From assembly GCA_964608915.1 (NCBI GenBank), contig CAZSQA010000005.1:124001-188000 (forward strand): 64,000 nucleotides of DNA, in the 5' to 3' direction. Origin of the DNA: QWQI01 sp964608915 (lineage in GTDB: Bacteria > Planctomycetota > Planctomycetia > Isosphaerales > Isosphaeraceae). This document shows positions 47,785-55,645 of the stretch, in pieces. A program made the translations under genes and the position numbers. Each line of letters starts with the position of its first letter. Positions within the stretch are counted from its first letter, which is position 1. The notes beneath the pieces are model-generated. The model saw nothing but the letters and a program-made list of their open reading frames with translations. It searched no databases and was not told the DNA's origin.

Positions 47785-50700
47785 ATGGCTCACAAGTCGC
47801 AATCGAGCGCGGGTCAACGTCGTGGCAAGCTTCGCCTGCATACGCAGTTCGAATCCCTGGAGAAGCGTGAAGTTCTGGCGCCGTTCATTTCGACGCAGCA
47901 GTACACGACCGCTTTCACCGCGGCCACCACTCCGACCTTTACCTTCCTTGGTACGGTCGATGTCACGCAGGCCCCGTTCGCAGAATCGGCCACGGGTTTC
48001 ACCTCGGTGACCCAGCTTACGAAAGCCTCCGAATTCGGCGGCGACATCGTTCGCATTCAGGCAGGCCCTGGCGGTGACTTCGGTAAGGGCGTTTACGCCA
48101 TCTCACGCGGTGCCGGCGGCAACACGGGTGCCGTCGACCGCCCGGGCGTCATCTATCGCGTGGATCCGACCACCGGTAAGGCGTCCACGTTCTTCGACAT
48201 GAATGACCTGATCCAGAAGCTGCAGAACAACCCCGCGGCCGACGCCAGTTCCGTCGTCACCCGGGCCAGCGGCCTGGTGAACTGGTACGACATCGCCTTC
48301 GACCCTGAAGGCTACTACTTCGGCCGCTCGGCGATGCTCATCAGCACCGCCGATTCGACGGACGCCTCCAAGAACCGGATCTACGCCATCGGTTCCGACG
48401 GCACTCTGATCGGCGTTCTGGCGACATTCAACGAGCAGAGCACGATCAATCAGCTCTTCACGCGTACGCCGACCTCGATCGTCGTACCGCCGGTCGAACA
48501 GCAGAAGCGTATCCGCGGGCTCTTTTCGGGCACCGGCACCCAGGACGCCAACGGCGATTACGTCGCCCTCTACTTCGACGCCAACGTCTATCGCCCCGGC
48601 CAGGACCTGAACAAGGCCGTTCTCCCGCCCGGCGTGTCGATCACGAACCTGGATCTCGGCCCGCAAGTCGCCCTGACCGCTTCGAACAATCTCGTCGGAT
48701 ATTCCGAGCAGATCTTCTCGGTCTTCACCGACCTGACGGCCCGTTCCGCCGGCGGCCTGCCCGGCGTGCCCGGGTTCAGCGGCATTCAGGGCAATCTGGG
48801 CGGCCTGTTCATTACCCCGAACCCGGCCCCCGGCACGAATATCCCGATCGAGCAGATCAATCTCGACACGATCTTCACGCCCGCGACGAGCACGGTCATC
48901 GATACCTATTCGATCGCCCAGACTCCGTTCCGGCGTTATCAGGACATCGCGTTCGATTACTTCGGCTACTTCTCCTACGGCTCGACCGTCGACCCCACGA
49001 CCGGCACGACCGACACGCCGACCTACATCGGCAGCATGTTCGTGACCGACCTGGCGACCGGCATGGCCACTTCAGGTACCGTCACCATCGGCGGCGTGGC
49101 CTACAACTTCTATGCCCCGGTCAACGGGCCTGGCGTCGTCGGCGTCGATCCGGCTTCGATGGGCACAGGCAATCCCGCGGATTACCGCTTCCGCAACGAC
49201 GGCACCAGCCTCACCGGCGGTCGCGTTCTGCGGGTCGCACCTGACGGAACGGTCACCCCCTTCGCCGAAGGCTTCAACGTCTCCACGGCCTGGGATCAGA
49301 CCTCCTTCGAGGACAGCAGCCTGAGCATCACCTTGTCGGCCGACGGCACGAAGATGTGGGTCTCCGATAACGACGGTATCTGGCAATTCGCCAGCACCCT
49401 CAGCCTGGCCGGTTCCACCACGGGCAACATCATCGGCCTGAACGACCTTCGCACCTTCGGCGTGCCGTATCAGGGCCAGAACTCGGCCGTCGCGGTGCTC
49501 GACACCGGCGTCGATGCCGACAACACCGCCTTCCGTGGCCGTGTCGCACGCGGCACCAATATCAACAGGCGGCGTAACAGCCCTGGCGACGTCGATACCT
49601 CCGGCGTCAGTGCCAACTCGGGTGCCACATCAGGTCACGGGACACCGGTCGCCGGTATCATCGCCCAGATGGTGCCCGACGCCACCATCCTGCCCGTCAA
49701 TCTGTTCGTCACCGGTGCGGCGGCCGGGCCGATCGCGGCCGGCTCGCTCGGCTGGACGTCGAACCAGGCGATCTTCAAGGCCCTCCAGTACGTCAGCCGT
49801 AACCCCTACGTACAGGACCCGATCCGCCCCGGTCAGAAGGACCGCGTCATCGGTGCCAACATGAGCTGGGGCACGCAGACCAGCTTCCCGACCGAAGGGC
49901 AGGCCTTCGCGGCCTATCCGCAAGTCGTCGCCAGCTTCAAGCAGCAACTGCTGCGGATCCGCAAGATGGGCATCGCCAGCCTCGGGGCCGCCGGCCAATT
50001 CGGTATCCCCAACGGCGACACCACGACGACCACCTTCACCACGGGCGACTGGAACGGCATGTCCATGCCGGCCGTCCTCAATGAAGTGGTCTCCGTCGGC
50101 ATGACCACCCCGCTGCCGTTCTACCTGACGCCGAACACCGAACCGACCGATCCGGACGTCGGACCGAACACCCGTGCCTTCATCCCGATCCAGTTCCGCG
50201 ACCCCGCGGGCACCGGAACCGGCATCGGCACTGGCGAAGTCTTCACGATGACCGACGGCCAGTTCAACCTCTACGGCGACGACATCCTGTATTCGAGCAA
50301 TGCCAGCATCACGCTCGACTACATGGCCCCGGGGATCGACGTCCCGACCTTCGCCCAGACCAGCTCGGGCACCAACCCGCTCGTGTTCGACCAGGCGGGA
50401 ACGTCGATGTCCACCGCCGTCGCTCAGGGCTCGTTCGCGATCGTCAGCTCGGCCATCAACTACTGGGTGAACATGAACCGCTCCGGCGCCACCGCCGATG
50501 CCTATCTCACCCAGCCCGTCGGTGCCAACGTGCTGAACTTCGGCCAGCATCCGTTCAAGGATCTGAGCACCTACGCCAACCCCGACGGCGTCAACTCGAT
50601 CCTCCAGTGGACGGCCGTGCCCGTCTACTACGACGAGCTGAATAACTTCACCGGCGTCGACCTGCCGCAAACCGGTCTGGCTTACAGCCGGATCGACGTC

Positions 50701-51705
50701 GGCAACGCCGTCGCCGCCATCGAAGGTCAGGTCGCTATTCAGTATCTCCTGAACAACGGCACCTTCTCGGTGATCGATTCCAACAAGAACGGCATGCTGA
50801 CCGCTTCGGAAATCCAGAACTTCGTCGACAACGCGTCGGCGATGGGCATGTCCGAATCCGGTGCCATGGCCCGCTTCCTGGGCGGTACGAGCACCTACGA
50901 CGCCGGATCGACGGAATACTCGCTGCTCTCCTTCTCCAGCGGCAACCAGGGCGTGCTTTCCACCACGCCTCTGGAAGACGTTCCCGACCCCTCCGGCGCC
51001 CTGTCGAGAAGATTCAACTTCTTCGACTATGCCGCCGACGGCCAGCTCAACGGCTTCCTGACGCTGGATCAGCTGAAGCTCCTGGGCCACACGCTGCTGC
51101 CGAGCCCGAGCGACTTCACGATCATCGACCGGACCCGCTCGTCGGCCAACGCCTACCTGCTGGATCCCGAAGCCCTGCGGAACTACAACGAGATCACGAA
51201 GCTCAACTACAACTGGGTCTACGCGTCCCGGAAAGAGTGGCAGTCGACTCTCAAGAAGTTCAACGGGTTCTCGCCGGCCCAGTACGGCGTAAACGCCGGC
51301 CTCAACGACCGGACCGACCCGCAATATGCCCTCTTCCAGGGGCCGATCAAGCGGACGGTCAAGCCCAAGGAAAAGACCGAAACGCCGGCCACAGGCTCGG
51401 GCGGCACGGGAACCGGCGGCTCGACAGCCTCGACCGGCGGCACGACGACCGGCACCGGCTCGACCGGAACTGGCACGGGCAGCACGGGAACGGGTACCGG
51501 AACGACGTCCGACAACTCGGCCGCTCTGCTGGAAGCCCTCAAGACGCTCGTCGCGAACAACCCGACGAACGGCAACACCAGCTCGACGATCCAGGGTGCT
51601 TCGGCCATGAACCGCCAGGTTCCGATCGTCAACCCGACACTGGCCAGCAACCTCCAGCAGCCGACCCGCAAGCGAACCGGCCTGCTGCGGAACCTCTTCG
51701 GCTGA
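47785..51705 (+). CDS. Large subtilisin-like (S8) protease with EF-hand and Thr/Gly-rich tail
   Basis: 1306 residues; GGAG lies before ATG 47785. The N-terminus is basic with the planctomycete surface-protein signature LHTQFESLEKREVLAP, but no hydrophobic signal peptide. Residues ~40-550 look like a beta-propeller (VIYRVDPTTGKASTFFDM). The S8 domain has Asp573 (VAVLDTGVD), His618 (SGHGTPVAG) and Ser874 (GTSMSTAVA). The oxyanion Asn of the usual AAGN motif reads Gln738 (GAAGQFG). An EF-hand loop is at 998-1009 (DSNKNGMLTASE), with a degenerate second one after it. The tail (~1218-1255) is Thr/Gly-rich. Predicted extracellular. Confidence 0.9.
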   Translation: MAHKSQSSAGQRRGKLRLHTQFESLEKREVLAPFISTQQYTTAFTAATTPTFTFLGTVDVTQAPFAESATGFTSVTQLTKASEFGGDIVRIQAGPGGDFGKGVYAISRGAGGNTGAVDRPGVIYRVDPTTGKASTFFDMNDLIQKLQNNPAADASSVVTRASGLVNWYDIAFDPEGYYFGRSAMLISTADSTDASKNRIYAIGSDGTLIGVLATFNEQSTINQLFTRTPTSIVVPPVEQQKRIRGLFSGTGTQDANGDYVALYFDANVYRPGQDLNKAVLPPGVSITNLDLGPQVALTASNNLVGYSEQIFSVFTDLTARSAGGLPGVPGFSGIQGNLGGLFITPNPAPGTNIPIEQINLDTIFTPATSTVIDTYSIAQTPFRRYQDIAFDYFGYFSYGSTVDPTTGTTDTPTYIGSMFVTDLATGMATSGTVTIGGVAYNFYAPVNGPGVVGVDPASMGTGNPADYRFRNDGTSLTGGRVLRVAPDGTVTPFAEGFNVSTAWDQTSFEDSSLSITLSADGTKMWVSDNDGIWQFASTLSLAGSTTGNIIGLNDLRTFGVPYQGQNSAVAVLDTGVDADNTAFRGRVARGTNINRRRNSPGDVDTSGVSANSGATSGHGTPVAGIIAQMVPDATILPVNLFVTGAAAGPIAAGSLGWTSNQAIFKALQYVSRNPYVQDPIRPGQKDRVIGANMSWGTQTSFPTEGQAFAAYPQVVASFKQQLLRIRKMGIASLGAAGQFGIPNGDTTTTTFTTGDWNGMSMPAVLNEVVSVGMTTPLPFYLTPNTEPTDPDVGPNTRAFIPIQFRDPAGTGTGIGTGEVFTMTDGQFNLYGDDILYSSNASITLDYMAPGIDVPTFAQTSSGTNPLVFDQAGTSMSTAVAQGSFAIVSSAINYWVNMNRSGATADAYLTQPVGANVLNFGQHPFKDLSTYANPDGVNSILQWTAVPVYYDELNNFTGVDLPQTGLAYSRIDVGNAVAAIEGQVAIQYLLNNGTFSVIDSNKNGMLTASEIQNFVDNASAMGMSESGAMARFLGGTSTYDAGSTEYSLLSFSSGNQGVLSTTPLEDVPDPSGALSRRFNFFDYAADGQLNGFLTLDQLKLLGHTLLPSPSDFTIIDRTRSSANAYLLDPEALRNYNEITKLNYNWVYASRKEWQSTLKKFNGFSPAQYGVNAGLNDRTDPQYALFQGPIKRTVKPKEKTETPATGSGGTGTGGSTASTGGTTTGTGSTGTGTGSTGTGTGTTSDNSAALLEALKTLVANNPTNGNTSSTIQGASAMNRQVPIVNPTLASNLQQPTRKRTGLLRNLFG

Positions 51706-51840
51706 TCGGGCGAACCCGCCCGGTCACCGCAGCCCGCACATTGCGGAAATCATCGCCAGACGCCGAAGGCTCCGCGGCCAACCCGCGGGGCCGACGGCGT
51801 TTTGGCGTGGATCAGGCAATCGACGCATTCGTATTCATTG

Positions 51841-51884
51841 AAGTGGACGGGGTCATTTCCGAGAAAAGCCCCCCGTCCACTTTC
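51841..51884 (+). terminator. 12-bp stem-loop after the S8 protease gene
   Basis: AAGTGGACGGGG (51841-51852) pairs perfectly with CCCCGTCCACTT (51871-51882) over an 18-nt loop. Only a short T-rich tail follows (TTTCATT). Lies 135 bp after the stop of the protease gene. Confidence 0.6.
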
Positions 51885-51910
51885 ATTCCGTAAACTCGGC
51901 CCAGGTCGGG

Positions 51911-51938
51911 TTGACGTCGTTCGTGAATCGATTATTTT
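51911..51938 (+). promoter_or_regulatory. Possible promoter of the PEP-CTERM gene
   Basis: TTGACG (51911-51916), 16-nt spacer, TATTTT (51933-51938), matching the consensus at 5/6 and 4/6. It lies after the terminator-like hairpin and about 135 bp before ATG 52074. Confidence 0.4.
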
Positions 51939-52073
51939 CGATGCTTCGATTGGGCCGAAATGGCGAATTACGACTCGGTTACCGTAACGACCGAAGGCGT
52001 TTTGCGAATTTCTGGCCGCATCGAACATCTTGTTCCACAATGCTTTGGCTCGATTTCGGAAGGTTCCCGCACC

Positions 52074-52886
52074 ATGAGAAACCGTATCCTTGCACTGCAT
52101 AGCCTGGCACTGATCTTCGCTGCTTGTTCGACCGTAGCTTCGGCTGCCGCGATTTCGCGACAATACACGATCGCACCGCTAGGAGATCACCCGCTCGCGT
52201 TCGAAGGCACGACGTTCGAATACAGGTACGGAACGGACGAGCCTGCTCTCTACCCACTCGCATTCGATGGCTTCGATGCATCCCCGTACTACCAGCGAGG
52301 AACATATATCGGAAAGACGCTTGGCGACATCGCATATGTTCAGTCGTCGCCACAATCGGCCATTCACGTCGATCCATGGCTTGTCCTGGGCACGGCACCG
52401 GGAGTCACAGCCCTGATTTCCAGTAGTATGCGATATACCAATATCGCCGATATCAACCGGAACGGCGATATGGTCTCGAACAATGGTATCGATTCCTATT
52501 TTTATTCCAGATCGAGCGAGAAAATGGTCCTGCTGCCGAAATCTTACAGATCCGCTCTATCGAACATGAATGGTTTGAACATTCATGGCGATGTGGTCGG
52601 ATCCATGACTTCCGGGAACCTGACGAGTGCCGTCGCCTATATCGACAAGGTCCTGTTCGCCCTGAGCGGGCACACCGAGGGCGGTAATCTCTATGATTTC
52701 GAATCAGCGCTCGACATCGCCGACGACGGAAGGATCATCGTCAAAGGACGATATCTGGACGGCCACGACCCCGACACCCAATATTTCATGCTCACACCCG
52801 TTCCCGAACCTTCAAGCTGGCTGATCGCGACGATACTGGCGATCGTCGGATACCGATGGAAACGGGCAAGATCTCAACAAGCCTGA
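52074..52886 (+). CDS. PEP-CTERM sorting-domain protein
   Basis: 270 residues from ATG 52074 (GGAAGG upstream). Signal peptide ILALHSLALIFAACSTVASA. The C-terminus is a PEP-CTERM signal: VPEPSSWLIATILAIVG, hydrophobic helix, then YRWKRARS. Exosortase should cleave near Pro-Glu-Pro during delivery to the surface or matrix; no exosortase gene is in this window. The body has repeat-like segments (TNIADINRNGDMVSNNGIDS and ALDIADDGRIIVKGRY) like those of 'HAF'-type extracellular repeats. The codon bias is weaker than in neighbouring genes. Confidence 0.85.
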   Translation: MRNRILALHSLALIFAACSTVASAAAISRQYTIAPLGDHPLAFEGTTFEYRYGTDEPALYPLAFDGFDASPYYQRGTYIGKTLGDIAYVQSSPQSAIHVDPWLVLGTAPGVTALISSSMRYTNIADINRNGDMVSNNGIDSYFYSRSSEKMVLLPKSYRSALSNMNGLNIHGDVVGSMTSGNLTSAVAYIDKVLFALSGHTEGGNLYDFESALDIADDGRIIVKGRYLDGHDPDTQYFMLTPVPEPSSWLIATILAIVGYRWKRARSQQA

Positions 52887-52964
52887 CTCGGATAAGGGGG
52901 CGGGGTTCGATTTGGAGTAATTTCCCCGTCCTCATTTTCCATTTGCACCTTGAAGGACGATTCC

Positions 52965-54311
52965 ATGATGGATGATCAATCTCGCAAATCGGTCTTGACA
53001 GCGATCGGGAGTGACGACCTTGAGGCACTTAAAGTGCTTGTCGAGAGCGACCAAAAGCTACTGGCCCTTGACTCCGTATTCGGGTCGGTGCTCCACATGG
53101 CAGTCGACCATGGCAATCAAGTTATCGTTCGATGGCTCTTGGAGCACGGTGCAAATCCCAACATGAGTTCCGAACATGAAGAGCTTTCGTGTTTGAATCG
53201 CGCCATCGGGAAGAAAAACATCGATCTCGTTCGACTCCTCCTCGATCACGGTGCGGCCCTTGATACGACCGACACGATTTCGAATCCCCTTTATGGTGCG
53301 ATCTACTATGGCGAATTCGAAATCGCGAAGTTGCTGGTCGACCGTGGCCTCGACGTGAATGTTCAATACAAGGCGAAACCGCCACATACGAATGCCCTGC
53401 TGTTCGCCAAAACCTGGGGCCGGACCGATATCGTCAAACTGATCGAGTCGAAACTGCCGCAAGGATCGCCAGAAGCCGGGGATCTCGCTCCGGAATCCGC
53501 CAAGACACCGACTTCGGCGACGAAGGCCGCCAGGACGGCCAAGCCCAAATCAAAGTCCGTCAAGGTCGATCAAGCGGACGACTGGTCGTTGCATTACGTT
53601 TTCGAAGGCGATAAGCCGGTTCGGTTCCGCGAATTCCGAATCTCCGGTAATTCGCTCTGGACGACTCAGGGCGATGTGATGACCTGGGGCGACACTCAGC
53701 GTTCTGATTACACCAGCCCGGCCGAAGCGGCGAAGGCGTTCATGATTGCCCGCGAACAAGCCTTATCGGACGGTTTCGAACTTTACTGCGGCGGCAATGC
53801 GGACAAGGCCGCCACGGACCGAAAGGCGCTGACGCTCGAAATTCAGCAGGGAGCGAAGAAGGCGTTTGAAGCGACGCGGAGGAACCACCCGGACGCCCCA
53901 CCGGCGATGTTCGGGCTTCAGTCCGACGATGACACGACTCTGATCGTGTCCGTATCGAACCCCCGTATTGACATCGATTCGGTCGGTCAAGACGAACTGG
54001 AACGTGTCTGGATTCTGAATTTGTGGGAATATGACGAAGGGTCGGAATATCTGGACCCTGCCTATCGGTTGCTGCTTCTGCCGCATCATGGCGATCCGCT
54101 TCCGAGCGGCGGCCTTTCTCCTGAGAAGGTTTACGACTGCTTTGTCAATGCCCTTGCAGCGCTGAGAAAAGAAGGCTTCTTCGGCACCCCGGAAGAAAGT
54201 CCGGTCGTGCTGTTCCAGGTGCTGGATTCGCTTGCCCACGTGGACCAGAACAAGAAACTCAACAGCCCGGAGATCTTCAGGAAATACCAGTCATGGGTGA
54301 CGGCGGAATAG
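52965..54311 (+). CDS. Ankyrin-repeat protein with WGR-like and DUF4303-like regions
   Basis: 448 residues from ATG 52965, with GAAGGA 7 nt upstream; a TTG at 52950 is an alternative. Ankyrin repeats cover about 15-150 (VLHMAVDHGNQVIVRWLLEH, GANPNMSS; LVRLLLDHGAALDTTD; IAKLLVDRGLDVN). A Lys/Ala/Pro linker (~165-200) leads to a WGR-like module (RFREFRISGNSLWTTQGD, then TWGDTQRSDY). The last ~180 residues resemble DUF4303 (KKAFEATRRNHPDAPPAMFG; VWILNLWEYDEGSEYLD). No signal peptide, so cytoplasmic. This combination recalls immunity-type or regulatory proteins, but no toxin gene is adjacent. Confidence 0.75.
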   Translation: MMDDQSRKSVLTAIGSDDLEALKVLVESDQKLLALDSVFGSVLHMAVDHGNQVIVRWLLEHGANPNMSSEHEELSCLNRAIGKKNIDLVRLLLDHGAALDTTDTISNPLYGAIYYGEFEIAKLLVDRGLDVNVQYKAKPPHTNALLFAKTWGRTDIVKLIESKLPQGSPEAGDLAPESAKTPTSATKAARTAKPKSKSVKVDQADDWSLHYVFEGDKPVRFREFRISGNSLWTTQGDVMTWGDTQRSDYTSPAEAAKAFMIAREQALSDGFELYCGGNADKAATDRKALTLEIQQGAKKAFEATRRNHPDAPPAMFGLQSDDDTTLIVSVSNPRIDIDSVGQDELERVWILNLWEYDEGSEYLDPAYRLLLLPHHGDPLPSGGLSPEKVYDCFVNALAALRKEGFFGTPEESPVVLFQVLDSLAHVDQNKKLNSPEIFRKYQSWVTAE

Positions 54312-54412
54312 AAGTCGGATTCGATAACCCAAGGAACCGATGATTCGAAGTTGATTTCAGTCGCTGTCACTTGCGAACGCATTCGTCACATTTCGCTCCG
54401 AAACTCGACCGA

Positions 54413-54557
54413 ACGAGCCGGAAGCGTCAGCGACGGACGCTTTCCAGCAATACTGCACGTGACGAAATCGCGGAAACTTCGTCTTGTTGAATTTCGATAA
54501 ATGACATGTGATCCGATCATCGAAATGCAATTTCCGTCGCTGACGCTTCCGGCTCGT
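54413..54557. repeat. 145-bp element with 25-bp perfect inverted terminal arms
   Basis: The left arm at 54413-54437 (starts ACGAGCCGGAAGCG) is the exact reverse complement of 54533-54557 (ends CGCTTCCGGCTCGT), with 95 nt between. The match breaks on both sides after 25 bp. It lies in the 282-bp gap between the convergent ankyrin and thyX genes. It could be a REP/MITE-type element or a bidirectional transcription stop. No target-site duplication is evident. Confidence 0.85.
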
Positions 54558-54593
54558 ATTTCGATCTTCGATCAAATCATAACCTCGCTCGCA

Positions 54594-55406
54594 TCACACC
54601 TTCTTGAACGGCGTGCGCACGGCCGGGACGCCGTCGGGCTGGTCGACCATTTCGTAATCGCCGAAGAGATTGGGCGAGGCCTTTTGCAGGACGCGCAGCA
54701 CGGCGATCGCCAAGCGGCGGATTTCGGCGTCGGCGGCCACGTCGCCGCGCATCTCCACGAAATGCCGCAGGGCCCGGGCGTTGCCGGTCACGAAGATCTT
54801 GGTCTCGGTGGCGTTCGGCAGGACGCTGCGTGCGGCTTCGCGAGCACGCTTTCGGCGCAGGGTGCGGTCCTCGATATCGGCCATCCGTGCGGCGAGCCCG
54901 TCCGAGAGTTTTTTGTACGATTCCTGTGCCGCTGTGACTGCTTCCATCCAGATCGCGTGCAGTTCGGGGTCTTCGGCGATGACTTTCGGCTCGACGAATG
55001 CGCAGTCCGACTCGTCGACGAACCGCTGCGAAAGCTGCGAATAGCCGAAACCGGCCCGGTGGCGCACAAGCTCATGCGTGAGCGACCGCGACACGCCCGT
55101 AACGAGCAGGCTGAACACGGCGTGTTCGAGCACCGAGCCGTGACCGACTTCCAGAATGTGGTGAATATAGGCATGATTGCCGCCCGGCCGGGGCTTGGCG
55201 AACGACATGTAGCAGACACGCCCGGCGACTTCCACGAGCTTTTCGCCGCCGACTTCGGAGTCGGTCGTCCACTTGCCGACTTCGTGGTCGTCCAGGAATT
55301 CCTGAATGACCGCCGGGTCAGTCACCTGCTGGCCCATCAAATAAACCTTGGGCTCGGTCAGAATACTCAGGCGTGGCTCGGTGGTCGGTTCGTGGGTGTC
55401 GCTCAT
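54594..55406 (-). CDS. thyX: FAD-dependent thymidylate synthase
   Basis: 270 residues. The ThyX motif region reads RHRAGFGYSQLSQR (115-128), which has eight residues between RHR and the Ser rather than the seven of the classic RHRX7S form. GHGSVLEHAVFSLLVTGVSR precedes it, and LPNATETKIFVTGNARALRH follows. It makes dTMP from dUMP with methylene-THF and NADPH/FAD, linking to folD and pabBC. The single-gene unit is convergent with the ankyrin gene. It is a full-length member, somewhat longer than T. maritima ThyX. Confidence 0.94.
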   Translation of the reverse strand: MSDTHEPTTEPRLSILTEPKVYLMGQQVTDPAVIQEFLDDHEVGKWTTDSEVGGEKLVEVAGRVCYMSFAKPRPGGNHAYIHHILEVGHGSVLEHAVFSLLVTGVSRSLTHELVRHRAGFGYSQLSQRFVDESDCAFVEPKVIAEDPELHAIWMEAVTAAQESYKKLSDGLAARMADIEDRTLRRKRAREAARSVLPNATETKIFVTGNARALRHFVEMRGDVAADAEIRRLAIAVLRVLQKASPNLFGDYEMVDQPDGVPAVRTPFKKV

Positions 55407-55645
55407 CGAAGGCTCGGCGGTTACGGCGGTTCGGACGATTTTGGGTCGTAGCGATTATTCGCTTCGTCAGCATGATAGCGATTTTGTGCCCCTTTGGGTA
55501 TGAAAAAGCCGGGCGGGAGATCGCTCGAAAACCGTCTGAAACTCGCCGTGAAGTTCGCTAGGTTTTCCTTGCCTGACGGGTTACCATGGAAGCGTATGCA
55601 TACGATATTCGGTCAGGTTCGGCTCGTTCGCGAAACGGTGCTGCC

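Larger units (their letters stand above)
51706..52073. other. Intergenic region between the S8 protease and PEP-CTERM genes
   Basis: 368 bp without a credible gene. It holds a strong hairpin at 51841-51882 and a possible promoter at 51911-51938 (both listed separately). Short frames here lack supporting signals. Confidence 0.6.

Noticed and set aside
49630..51324. 564-codon minus-strand frame
   Set aside because: Shadow of the S8 protease, which has an intact catalytic triad in the plus frame.
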